Source of the DNA: Microbacterium sp. cf332
Lineage (GTDB): Bacteria; Actinomycetota; Actinomycetes; Actinomycetales; Microbacteriaceae
Assembly: GCF_900102175.1 (NCBI RefSeq)
Contig: NZ_FNKN01000001.1
Location: 1 to 64,000 of the forward strand
Direction of reading: 5' to 3'
DNA length: 64,000 nucleotides
Of this stretch, positions 18,663-26,966 are shown one piece after another; position 1 is the first letter of the stretch; each line of letters begins with the position of its first letter. A program made the position numbers and the translations under genes. The notes under the pieces are model-generated. The model saw only the letters and a program-made list of their open reading frames with translations. It was not told the origin of the DNA and ran no database searches.

Positions 18663-21600
18663 TCAGGGTGTGCCGTCGGTGGGCGTCGGTGTGGGGGTGG
18701 GTGCGGGGGTGATCTGGCGGCAGTCGATGCGCACGGTCAGCGGGTCGAGCCCCGAGAGGGCGCCGCGCCAGGTGAGACGCCACTGCACGCTGCTCGGTCC
18801 GCCGAGCGGCCCCTCCTCGACGGTTCGCTGCACGCCGACGACGTTCGAGCCGAACCCCGCGGGCGACCAGTCCGGCGCCGTCTGGTCCGAGCGACAGGTC
18901 GGTAGATCGTCGGTCGCGACGGAGATCGGGTAGTCGGCGCTGCCCGCGGCGGCCGCGATGGGGCTGGCATCGGAGCAGGTGGTGTCGACGCCCAGGAAGG
19001 AATCGCACCATCGCGCGGTCCAGCGGTCGTCGGGGGCGTTGTAGCGTGGCGCGAACACGTCGCGGGGCTCACCGTTGAGGAAGAGCCGCAGGCGGGCGTC
19101 GTCGAACGGTCGCGGACCGGGATCGGAGAGGCCGCTCGCGTCGTAGCGGAAGCCGTTCGCCGTCGTTCCCGCGGGCTGCGGGGCGACCGTGTACGTCATG
19201 CGCGCGGGCGCCCCAACGCTTCCGACGGGTCGTGCCGTGATCTCGGCCGTGGTCACGCCGAAGCCCGAGCGGCCGTCGTAGGTGTTCTCGGCGCACGCCC
19301 AGATCGTCTTCTGCTGGAAGGGCTCCGCGTCGAAGCGCTGGCTGGCGGCGGAGCCGGTCGGAGTGCATGCGGCGGCGGACCGATCGCTGAATCCGATGCG
19401 CACCTGCGTGCCGTCGCCATTGGGCGCGACATCGGCGGTGACGGTGACGGAGTCGGCCGTGTTCGTCTCGGACAGCGTCAGTCGCGGCGCGCCGACGCCG
19501 TGCGCGCGGACGTCGATCGATCGGCCTTCGCTCGACCCGGCGGCGATGGGCGGCAGGTCGAACGTGGTCAGCGGTGTCGCGGTGAGGGTCGTGGCCGAGT
19601 TCGAGCCCACGTCGTAGCCGGGGAATGTGGCGGTCCCGCCCACGACGGGACGTGTGTCGGAGCCCTGGCGGCCGCCCGAGAGCCGCACGCTGCCGGTGGT
19701 CGCGTCGAGGCCGGTGACGGTGACGGTCGCCTTTCCGCCCTCCGTGCCGCTCGGGACCGGCTCGAACGCGGCGCTGCTCGGCTGCGCCGGCGGGCGGTAG
19801 GCCCAGGCCTGCGCGCGGACGGTGGCGCGCGACTCGCCGACGGCGCTGTATGCACGGGCCTCATAGGTGATCTTCTCGCCCACCGGCGCGGAGATCGGCG
19901 CGCAGGACCCGGACGCCGGGCACGAGGCAACCTCGCGGCCGTCGGCCGTGATGCGGTAACCCTGAACCGCGGGGTACGAGCCGCCCTCCGCGGTGACGCG
20001 GAGGGTCACCGAGTCGCCGGTGTAGGCGGTCCACTCCATCCGCGCCGGATCGGCCGGGAGCCCCTGCAGGTCGAGGATGACCTGGCCGTCGCGCGCCCCG
20101 CTCGACTGCCGCCCCTGCGCGTCCTCGACGGTGAACGTGCCGGTGCAGGCGGCGGCACCGGGGGCGTCCGACTGCCACGAGGCACGCACCGCGGTGTCGC
20201 TGGCTCGCGAGAACGACACGCCCGTGCAGTTGCCGGGCCCGCTCGCCCCCACCAGCCGCAACGGCGTGCCCGGCAGCGGGTTGACTTCGCCGGCGCCCCC
20301 GATGACCTCGATCGTGCACGATGTCGTGCCGCCGGACTGCGAGCACGTCTGCACCGCCGACCCGCCCTTGGGGAGCGTCGACGGTGCGGGCCCGACCGTG
20401 AGCAGCAGGTTGGCGGGGCCGGCATCTCCATGACTCGGCAGAGACACGGAGACCGGCTCCTGGCGGCCCGGCCGCGCCGTATCGACGGCCGTCAGGGTCG
20501 CGGTGCTGCCCTCGACCGTGACACGGAACTGGTCTCCGCCGTACGACGCGTCGTAGCGGAGCGAGGGCCAGTCGGCCCGGCCCGCCCACTGCACCATCTG
20601 GGCGAGGTCGTATGTCTGGGTCGCGCCGGGGCTCACGGTCAGCGAGGCGCTGCGCAGGCTGGGCTGGGGGATCTCGGCTTCGACGACGACACGAAGCGTC
20701 AGGTAGGTCGGGGCGTCCTGCGAGTCGAGGCGGGCCGGCACGATGCAGCTGTCGGTCCACGGGGCGCCGGACCCCGCCGTGTAGCGCACCGTGGTCGCGG
20801 ACACGACCGTGCAGACCGCTTCCGCGCGTGCCCCGCCGGTGCGGATGCCCTCATCGATCACGAGCGTCGCGCCGCGGGGGATCCGGACGGCGTCTGCGAG
20901 GTCGACCTCGACGCTCTCCTTCTCGCGGACCTGCAGCGGCGGGAACCCGTCGCGCACCGCGAGCCGCACGTCGGCGTCGCCCGGCACCCTCAGGAAGCCG
21001 TAGGACGTCACCTCGGACCCGTCGAACGCGGTGCCGGCGACCTCGAACGGGATCAGCCGCGAGCGCTCCGGAAGCTCGCCCGAGATCTCCCAGCCGTCGA
21101 CGGATAGGTCGTCGGCACCGTCACCCCACAGCGACAGATGCAACCCCGACACGTCGCCGGTGTTCCACGAGACCTGACCGTCGAGCACGTCCACGCCCCG
21201 GGGGAAGTCGTCGCGGTCCTCGAGGGTGAGAACGGTGTCGGTCACGAGGGGATAATCCGGCACGGGCTCGCGCACGGTCTTCACGACGATCAGCCCGATC
21301 GCCGTATCGCCCTGCTCGTTGCGCACCGTGTACGTGTACGAGAACGTTCCGAGCACCTCCCCGGCGCGCAGGGTCACCGCCCCGTCGTCGATCGGTCCGA
21401 TGAGCGACCGCAGCGCGTCGAACTCCTCCGAACCCTGGGGGGCGTTGGGCGAGACGTCGATGAGCTCGAGGTCGCTGCCGCCCGGGTCGATGTCGTTGTC
21501 GGCGGGACGCACCACGACGGTGCTCTCGGCACCGACCTGCACCTGCAGGTAGTCGCTGTAGGTCACCGGACTCGGATCGGTCTGGGTGTCGATCACCCCC

Positions 21601-24596
21601 ACCCGGACGTCGGCGGTGCCCGTCGCGCCGCTCGGATCGCGCACCGCATACCCGAACCGCACCTGGCCGCTGTAGCCGTCCGGGCTGGTGTAGACGATGG
21701 CCGACCCGTCGGCCGAGATCGTGGCCGACCCCTGCTCGGGCTGCTCGACGATGCGATCGAGCACGACCGGATCGCCGTCGGGGTCGACGGCGTAGCCATC
21801 GAGCGGGATGGTCGTCGACTGACCGCTCAGGACGCGCCCCACGAGCGTCCGCGGCAGCGGCGCCTGGTTCGACTCGTCACCGACGACCGTGATCGTGACC
21901 CGTGCCGTGTCGGTGACCTCGGGGAATCCGAGCCGGAAGATCGTGTAGGTCAACGCGTAGGTCCCCGCCTCGTCGGGGGCCAGGTACCGCACGACCCGGC
22001 TCGTGGCGAACGCGAGCCCGCCACCGGTCTCGTTGACGATCGACGAAGGGTCGATGGCGATCGGCGCGCCCGACGGCGCGGTGTCGTTGTCGAGGACCGG
22101 GATGTCGATCTGCGTGCCCGCCCGGACCGTGACGGCATCGTCGACGGCGATCGGCGGTTCGGCGCTCGCCGCCGGCAGCAGGACGACGGTCAGCTCGCCC
22201 TGCGCGGTCGCTGCGGCGGTGCCGGTGCCGTCGGAGACGGTGTACCGCACCACGCCGAGTCGGCCGGGCTCGCCCGAGTCGGTCGTGCCGCTCACGCGGA
22301 TGAGGCTCTGGCCGACGAGATCGACGCCGAGCGACGCGAACGGGTCGCTCTCGGGGCGGATGTCGCTCAGCAGCAGAACGGAACCGGCGGGATTCGACAC
22401 GGCCGAGGCGACATCGATCGTCGCATCCTCGTCCGGCCGCACGAAGGCCGTGAGCGGTGGGGTGGTCACGACGGCCGACTCGGGTGCCAGCAACGTCACG
22501 CGCACCGCGGCGGTGGCCTCGGCGAGCTCGTCGCGGACGCTGTACTGGACGATGTAGGAGCCCGGCTCGGACGCGTCGACGACCATGCTGAGCGCGGCGG
22601 GATTGGCTGCGGCCGTCGAGCGCGCCGCGTCGAGCGCGACGACTCCCGTCAGCGTGACCGGCCCGGCCGCGCCGGTCACGAACGGCGCTACCGACACGTC
22701 GAGCGGTTCGCCGGCGACGCCCGTGACGGCGAAGGACTCGGCCGTCAGCTCGGGCGTCGGGGTGACGGTGACGGTCAGCGGCTGCGAGGCGGTCGCGCCA
22801 CGGGCATCCGACACGGTCACCGTGATCGTCACCGTCAGCGACTCCGTCGCGTTGGGATCGGGGTGCTGGTAGGTCAGCGTGCCGTCGGGCGACGTCGTCA
22901 CGGTTCCCACCCCGGTGTCGTTGGTGGCACCGGCGAGGAACACCGGATCGCCCTCGGGATCGACCCATCCCCCGAGGACCTCGGCCGACACCGTGCCGCC
23001 GGGCGTGACGGTCAGCGCGGGCCACGTGGCGAGGCATCCCTCGACGCCGCACCACACCGGCGGACTGTTCTGCTCGTCGTCGACGACGGTGAGCGTGACG
23101 ATCGCGTAGTCGGAGAGCAGCCCGTCGGCGGTCGTTCCATCGGTCACGCGGTATCGCAGGGTCGCCGTGCCCGCAGCATCCGGCGACACTGCGACCGTCA
23201 GCTGCTGTTGCGCTCCCGTGATCGATGCGGTGCCGAACGCCGGGTCCAGGTTCTCGAGCGATCCGGGGTCGATGCTGAGCACGTCGTCGTTCGGGTCGTG
23301 GTCGTTCAGCAGGACCGGGAGCAGCGTGACGGACCCGGGACGGACGCCGAACGCGTCGTCGACGGCGACGGGCGGTTTCGGGTCTGTCACGCGTTCGGAG
23401 GTCGCCTCGTCCTGCTGCTCGACCTCGGTCTGCCGGTCGAGGGTCCACTGCTGCGACGACGCGACGAGCGCGCCGTCCGGAACCGTCCAGACCCAGCCCG
23501 ACCGGCGGTCGTTGAGCGCGAGCCGTGTTCCGTTGCCGACGAAGGCCGGGTCCACCGTGTCGCCGATGTCGGCGCCGGCGTAGTCGAGCGGCGTGACGAC
23601 GTCGGGGCGGTCGCTCGACCACAGTGCACCCGACGACTCGCCGTCGCCGAGCCAGGCGGCGTGCACCACGGATCCGAGCACCGCGGGCGCCGCAGCCGCG
23701 CCGATGCCCGGGCGGTCGAGCACTCGCGCGGCCGTTCCCTCGCCGAGGTCGACGCGCACGACCCCGTCGACGTCGGCGGCGTACGCCGCATCGCCGTCGG
23801 CGGCGGCCTCCTGCAGCCGGGCGCCCGCTGCCAGTCCCGCGGCGACGGGCTCGTCGCGTCCGCGGATCCAGAGCTCGTCGGCATCCTCGTCGAGCAGCAC
23901 CCAGCGCGTGCCGACGACGCTCAGCTGCGCCGGCTCGGCCTCGACCGGCGCCGGATCGTCGCCCAGGATGCGTCCGGTGAGCGCCTCGGCGCGCACGACG
24001 CGGCCCTCGGCGGCCGAATAGGCGTAGACGATGCCGGCGGCGTCGACCGCGACGGCCGTGGCGACGAATCGCGGCCGCTCCGCGCCGTCCGCGACGTCCG
24101 CGTCGGCGTAGGGATCGATGGGGACGGCTTCCCCGCCGCCAGACAGGCTCGAGCCGAACACGGTCCCGGCGTCGGTGCGGTAGGCGAGCGCGTCACCCGA
24201 GACCGCGACATCCACGGTGCCCGGCGGCGTCGGGGTGAAGACATCCTCGGCATCTGCCGTGAGGTCGGCGGGGCGGCCCATGTCGACGTCGGAGAACTGC
24301 GACGTCCCGTCGCTGTACACGAACAGGCGATCGGCGGTCTGCGCGAGCCGGGTGCCGTTGTCGACCTGCTTGACGGTGTCGATCTCACCCAGCTCCAGGT
24401 TGACGCGCGCGTACCCGCTGCCGGTGCCGTTCTGCAGCGCCCACACCATGGGGTCGTCCGGCGGGGTCTGCCGTGCGTCGTAGCCGGGCCACACGACCGC
24501 GAGGGTCACCGTCAACGCGAGCAGCGCCGTGACGGCACCGGCGGCGATGAGGGTGCTCCGGCGCGCGCGGGGGCGGAGCCGTTCGCGTCGCGCCAC
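18663..24596 (-). CDS. Giant membrane-anchored surface protein with tandem cadherin/Ig-like repeats
   Basis: A 1977-residue protein. A short basic N-terminus (RRERLRPRARRST) precedes one transmembrane helix at about 17-40, which leaves nearly 1900 residues outside. The first about 400 exported residues look like a beta-propeller-type region (repeated strand patterns, GWVWTVPDG). Then come many repeats starting with PVAVDDAF or PIAVDDAVTV followed by DNDTAP or NDHDPNDD, the signature of cadherin-like/Big_9 bacterial adhesin modules. The last third has fibronectin-III-like segments. It ends in a PT-repeat tail without a sorting signal. The GTG at 24596 lies 2 nt after the kinase stop. No catalytic domain is recognised; a scaffold, adhesin or sensor is likely. 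Confidence 0.85.
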   Translation of the reverse strand: MARRERLRPRARRSTLIAAGAVTALLALTVTLAVVWPGYDARQTPPDDPMVWALQNGTGSGYARVNLELGEIDTVKQVDNGTRLAQTADRLFVYSDGTSQFSDVDMGRPADLTADAEDVFTPTPPGTVDVAVSGDALAYRTDAGTVFGSSLSGGGEAVPIDPYADADVADGAERPRFVATAVAVDAAGIVYAYSAAEGRVVRAEALTGRILGDDPAPVEAEPAQLSVVGTRWVLLDEDADELWIRGRDEPVAAGLAAGARLQEAAADGDAAYAADVDGVVRVDLGEGTAARVLDRPGIGAAAAPAVLGSVVHAAWLGDGESSGALWSSDRPDVVTPLDYAGADIGDTVDPAFVGNGTRLALNDRRSGWVWTVPDGALVASSQQWTLDRQTEVEQQDEATSERVTDPKPPVAVDDAFGVRPGSVTLLPVLLNDHDPNDDVLSIDPGSLENLDPAFGTASITGAQQQLTVAVSPDAAGTATLRYRVTDGTTADGLLSDYAIVTLTVVDDEQNSPPVWCGVEGCLATWPALTVTPGGTVSAEVLGGWVDPEGDPVFLAGATNDTGVGTVTTSPDGTLTYQHPDPNATESLTVTITVTVSDARGATASQPLTVTVTPTPELTAESFAVTGVAGEPLDVSVAPFVTGAAGPVTLTGVVALDAARSTAAANPAALSMVVDASEPGSYIVQYSVRDELAEATAAVRVTLLAPESAVVTTPPLTAFVRPDEDATIDVASAVSNPAGSVLLLSDIRPESDPFASLGVDLVGQSLIRVSGTTDSGEPGRLGVVRYTVSDGTGTAAATAQGELTVVLLPAASAEPPIAVDDAVTVRAGTQIDIPVLDNDTAPSGAPIAIDPSSIVNETGGGLAFATSRVVRYLAPDEAGTYALTYTIFRLGFPEVTDTARVTITVVGDESNQAPLPRTLVGRVLSGQSTTIPLDGYAVDPDGDPVVLDRIVEQPEQGSATISADGSAIVYTSPDGYSGQVRFGYAVRDPSGATGTADVRVGVIDTQTDPSPVTYSDYLQVQVGAESTVVVRPADNDIDPGGSDLELIDVSPNAPQGSEEFDALRSLIGPIDDGAVTLRAGEVLGTFSYTYTVRNEQGDTAIGLIVVKTVREPVPDYPLVTDTVLTLEDRDDFPRGVDVLDGQVSWNTGDVSGLHLSLWGDGADDLSVDGWEISGELPERSRLIPFEVAGTAFDGSEVTSYGFLRVPGDADVRLAVRDGFPPLQVREKESVEVDLADAVRIPRGATLVIDEGIRTGGARAEAVCTVVSATTVRYTAGSGAPWTDSCIVPARLDSQDAPTYLTLRVVVEAEIPQPSLRSASLTVSPGATQTYDLAQMVQWAGRADWPSLRYDASYGGDQFRVTVEGSTATLTAVDTARPGRQEPVSVSLPSHGDAGPANLLLTVGPAPSTLPKGGSAVQTCSQSGGTTSCTIEVIGGAGEVNPLPGTPLRLVGASGPGNCTGVSFSRASDTAVRASWQSDAPGAAACTGTFTVEDAQGRQSSGARDGQVILDLQGLPADPARMEWTAYTGDSVTLRVTAEGGSYPAVQGYRITADGREVASCPASGSCAPISAPVGEKITYEARAYSAVGESRATVRAQAWAYRPPAQPSSAAFEPVPSGTEGGKATVTVTGLDATTGSVRLSGGRQGSDTRPVVGGTATFPGYDVGSNSATTLTATPLTTFDLPPIAAGSSEGRSIDVRAHGVGAPRLTLSETNTADSVTVTADVAPNGDGTQVRIGFSDRSAAACTPTGSAASQRFDAEPFQQKTIWACAENTYDGRSGFGVTTAEITARPVGSVGAPARMTYTVAPQPAGTTANGFRYDASGLSDPGPRPFDDARLRLFLNGEPRDVFAPRYNAPDDRWTARWCDSFLGVDTTCSDASPIAAAAGSADYPISVATDDLPTCRSDQTAPDWSPAGFGSNVVGVQRTVEEGPLGGPSSVQWRLTWRGALSGLDPLTVRIDCRQITPAPTPTPTPTDGTP

Positions 24597-24598
24597 GA

Positions 24599-25750
24599 TC
24601 AGAGGCCCCCGCCGACGACGAGCAGCGTGGTCACGGCACCCAGTCCGGCCAGCAGGAGGGCGCCACCGGCGAAGAGGGCGACCCGGGCGACGGTGCCCAG
24701 CCGACGCTCCGGCTCGGAGCCCGCCAGGATCGTGCCCTCGTCGGGCCGCCTGTCGACGGCACGCGGGGTGCGTGCCGCACGCCGCGACTCGTACGCGACC
24801 GCGGGTCGGACGGGGCCGCGCAGCCGGTCGTCGGCGAAGTCCACGCTCGCGCCCGCCGCCGCCCATTCGTCCACCGCGACCTCGATCGGGGTGTGGGGGA
24901 GCTGCAGCTCGTGCTGCACGAGCTGCAGCTCGTGCGCCAGCTCGACCGCCGTCGCGTGCCGCCCCGAGGGGTCGCGGCTCATCGCGCGGGCGAGCACCTG
25001 CTCGAGTCGATCCGGCACGTCCGCGCGGCCGACGGGTGTGTAGTCGGCTCTGCGGATGCGCGACTTCAGCTGCTCGCGGGTGTTCTGGCCGCGTCCCGCC
25101 CGCTCGAAGGGGCTGCGGCCGGCGAGCAGCGAGTAGAGCGTCGCCCCGAGCGCCCACACCTCGGCCGCGACGGAACCGGAGATCCGCTCGTCGACGATCT
25201 CGGGCGCGCTCCAGGGCACCGACATGGCGAACACCTCGTCGCCGTCGGCGCGCCCCGTGATCGCCGCGGCGATGCCGAAGTCCGACAGCACGGGGGTTCC
25301 GAAGGTCGTGATCAGGATGTTCGATGGCTTGATGTCGCGATGCAGCAGGCCCGAGCGGTGGGCCGTCTCGAGCGCCGACGCGATCTTCACCCCGAGCTGC
25401 AGCACCTCGGCGACCGGGATGACTTCGCGGCGGTAGCGATTCGTCAGCGACGTGGGGCAGTACTCCATCACGATGTACGGCCGGCCGTCCGACGAGATGG
25501 AGGCCTCGTAGATCGTGAGGATCGAGGGGTGCGAGCTCAACCGCGCCATGACATCGGCCTCGGCGTTGAACATGCGCAGCAGACTGTCGTCGACGATGTC
25601 CTCGAGCAGCACCTTCACCGCCACGGGGCGTCGGGGCAGGTTCTGCTCGAACAGGAAGACATCGGCGAAGCCGCCGGTGCCCAGGGGGCGGACATAGGTG
25701 AAGCCGGCGAGGCCGGGCGGCGCGGAGGGGAGTCTCGACGCCACAGTCAT
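24599..25750 (-). CDS. Membrane Ser/Thr protein kinase (PknB-like), catalytically intact
   Basis: A 383-residue kinase. The glycine loop is LGTGGFADVF (23-32), the ATP lysine is Lys46 in VAVKVL, the catalytic loop HRDIKPSN is at 137-144, DFG is at 157-159 and APE at 182-184. One transmembrane helix lies at about 356-379, and there are no extracellular PASTA repeats. The juxtamembrane motif PDEGTIL (Thr340) matches motifs in three other proteins of the operon and may be an autophosphorylation site. It is the only intact kinase here, so it is the probable source of phosphate on the pseudokinase and FHA proteins. The ATG at 25750 follows a G-rich stretch 127 nt after the upstream FHA gene. Confidence 0.95.
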   Translation of the reverse strand: MTVASRLPSAPPGLAGFTYVRPLGTGGFADVFLFEQNLPRRPVAVKVLLEDIVDDSLLRMFNAEADVMARLSSHPSILTIYEASISSDGRPYIVMEYCPTSLTNRYRREVIPVAEVLQLGVKIASALETAHRSGLLHRDIKPSNILITTFGTPVLSDFGIAAAITGRADGDEVFAMSVPWSAPEIVDERISGSVAAEVWALGATLYSLLAGRSPFERAGRGQNTREQLKSRIRRADYTPVGRADVPDRLEQVLARAMSRDPSGRHATAVELAHELQLVQHELQLPHTPIEVAVDEWAAAGASVDFADDRLRGPVRPAVAYESRRAARTPRAVDRRPDEGTILAGSEPERRLGTVARVALFAGGALLLAGLGAVTTLLVVGGGL

Positions 25751-25877
25751 GCACCCCCTGTCGACGGGGGCACGATCAGCGGGTCCCCCGGAGTCCGTAT
25801 CCAGTGAGATTTTTCTAACACACAGACCCGGGGCCGAGAAATCGCTCGCGCGCCGTCACCGCGTCGTCACCACGCCG

Positions 25878-26933
25878 TCACGAGCGGGACTCGAAGGTCG
25901 CTGTGACGCCGTCGCCGAGGTCGAGCACCGTACCCGGGGCGACGCTCGTCACGGCACCGCCGCGGAGCAGCACCGCCTCGCCGGCGGGATCGCGGATGAT
26001 CGTGCCGTTCGTCGAGTCGAGGTCACGGACTTCGAGCACGTCGCCGTCGAGGCGGACCTGGACGTGCGTGCCGGACACCTCCTTGCGCGGCGAGCTGACG
26101 CTCACGACGCGGACGCCGGGATGCCGGTCGGCCCGCGGAGACCGGCCGAGCACGATCGGGCGGTCGAGGGCCAGCTCTTCGCCGGGGTCGAGCCGGAGCA
26201 CGTACCGGCGCTCGGCGGGAGCGTCCGTGACCCCGCCGCCGCTGCGCCGAGCGCCGAGCATCGTTCGGTCGTCGACGTCGGGCGTGCCAGCCTCCGCCTC
26301 GAGCGGAGCGGAGCTCTGGCGCGATCGCCGGCGCGGGCCGACCACCTCGGCGAGCGCCGCGCGGTCGATCGAGATGGTCTCCAGGGCAGCGCGCTCGGCC
26401 GGCGACTCGGTGACGGGGTCCGGCGACGCGTGCGACACGTCTCCTGCGCCGGTGTGCGCGGACCGCCGCCGGCTCCGCTCCCTCTCGCCGGTGAGCCCCC
26501 AGCGGAGGGCATCCGCTCGGACGATGCCACGTCCGAGCGGAAGCACCGACGAGTCCGGAACCGTGGTCAGCGCCAGCGAGATGCCGCCGACGTGCTGAGC
26601 GGAGCCCTCGACCCAGGTGCCCGCGCCTCTCCCGGCGTAGGTGCTGCGCTGCGGACCGTGCAGGTCGATCGTCGCCGAGCCGCGCACCGCGACCGAGACG
26701 GAGCTCGAGGCGGCGTCGACGAGTTCGACGAGCGCGAAGTCGGGGAGCGAGCCGATGCCGGCCGCTGCGATCACCGACAGAACGTCGTCGAAGGCGGCAT
26801 CCGGGGCCGTCATGGCCTCCCAGGCCGCGGTCGCGAGCGCGTCGCCCGCCGTCTCCCCGATCAGCAGGGCGAACCGGTCCGTCACCATCGCGAACCCGCC
26901 TCCGGGGCCGTCGGTCGTGGGATAGCGGAACAC
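25878..26933 (-). CDS. FHA-domain protein, first gene of the kinase operon
   Basis: A 351-residue soluble protein. The N-terminal about 150 residues are not recognised; their strand/helix pattern could be a worn PP2C-like fold, which is only a guess. A basic linker follows. The C-terminal FHA domain has GRSPR (263), SSPRKEVSGTHVQV (280-293) and STNGTII (307-313). DVDDRTML (Thr224) sits just before the FHA domain, as in GarA/OdhI-type switches where a phosphorylated N-terminal threonine folds back onto the FHA site. The GTG at 26933 is 6 nt after TAGGCT, so translation probably starts at the first base of the mRNA. It leads the ten-gene operon. Confidence 0.85.
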   Translation of the reverse strand: MFRYPTTDGPGGGFAMVTDRFALLIGETAGDALATAAWEAMTAPDAAFDDVLSVIAAAGIGSLPDFALVELVDAASSSVSVAVRGSATIDLHGPQRSTYAGRGAGTWVEGSAQHVGGISLALTTVPDSSVLPLGRGIVRADALRWGLTGERERSRRRSAHTGAGDVSHASPDPVTESPAERAALETISIDRAALAEVVGPRRRSRQSSAPLEAEAGTPDVDDRTMLGARRSGGGVTDAPAERRYVLRLDPGEELALDRPIVLGRSPRADRHPGVRVVSVSSPRKEVSGTHVQVRLDGDVLEVRDLDSTNGTIIRDPAGEAVLLRGGAVTSVAPGTVLDLGDGVTATFESRS

Positions 26934-26939
26934 GCGCCT

Positions 26940-26945
26940 AGCCTA
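26940..26945 (-). promoter_or_regulatory. -10 box of the leaderless promoter heading the FHA/kinase operon
   Basis: TAGGCT on the minus strand, 6 nt before the GTG at 26933, in the 33-bp gap after pmt. It is the best candidate promoter for the ten-gene operon. No -35 match is evident. Confidence 0.6.
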
Positions 26946-26966
26946 CGGCGCCGTGCCGGCGACGCA

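Noticed and set aside
24597..25754. Upstream in-frame extension of the giant repeat protein across the kinase gene
   Set aside because: The frame is open by chance, but the translated segment is Arg/Ala/His-rich shadow of the kinase. The transmembrane start at GTG 24596 is natural and 2 nt after the kinase stop.
25751..25877. Second promoter for the kinase gene in the AT-rich tract near 25807-25820
   Set aside because: TTAGAAAAATCTC on the minus strand is suggestive, but no -10/-35 pair with acceptable spacing to the ATG could be placed, so it was not annotated.
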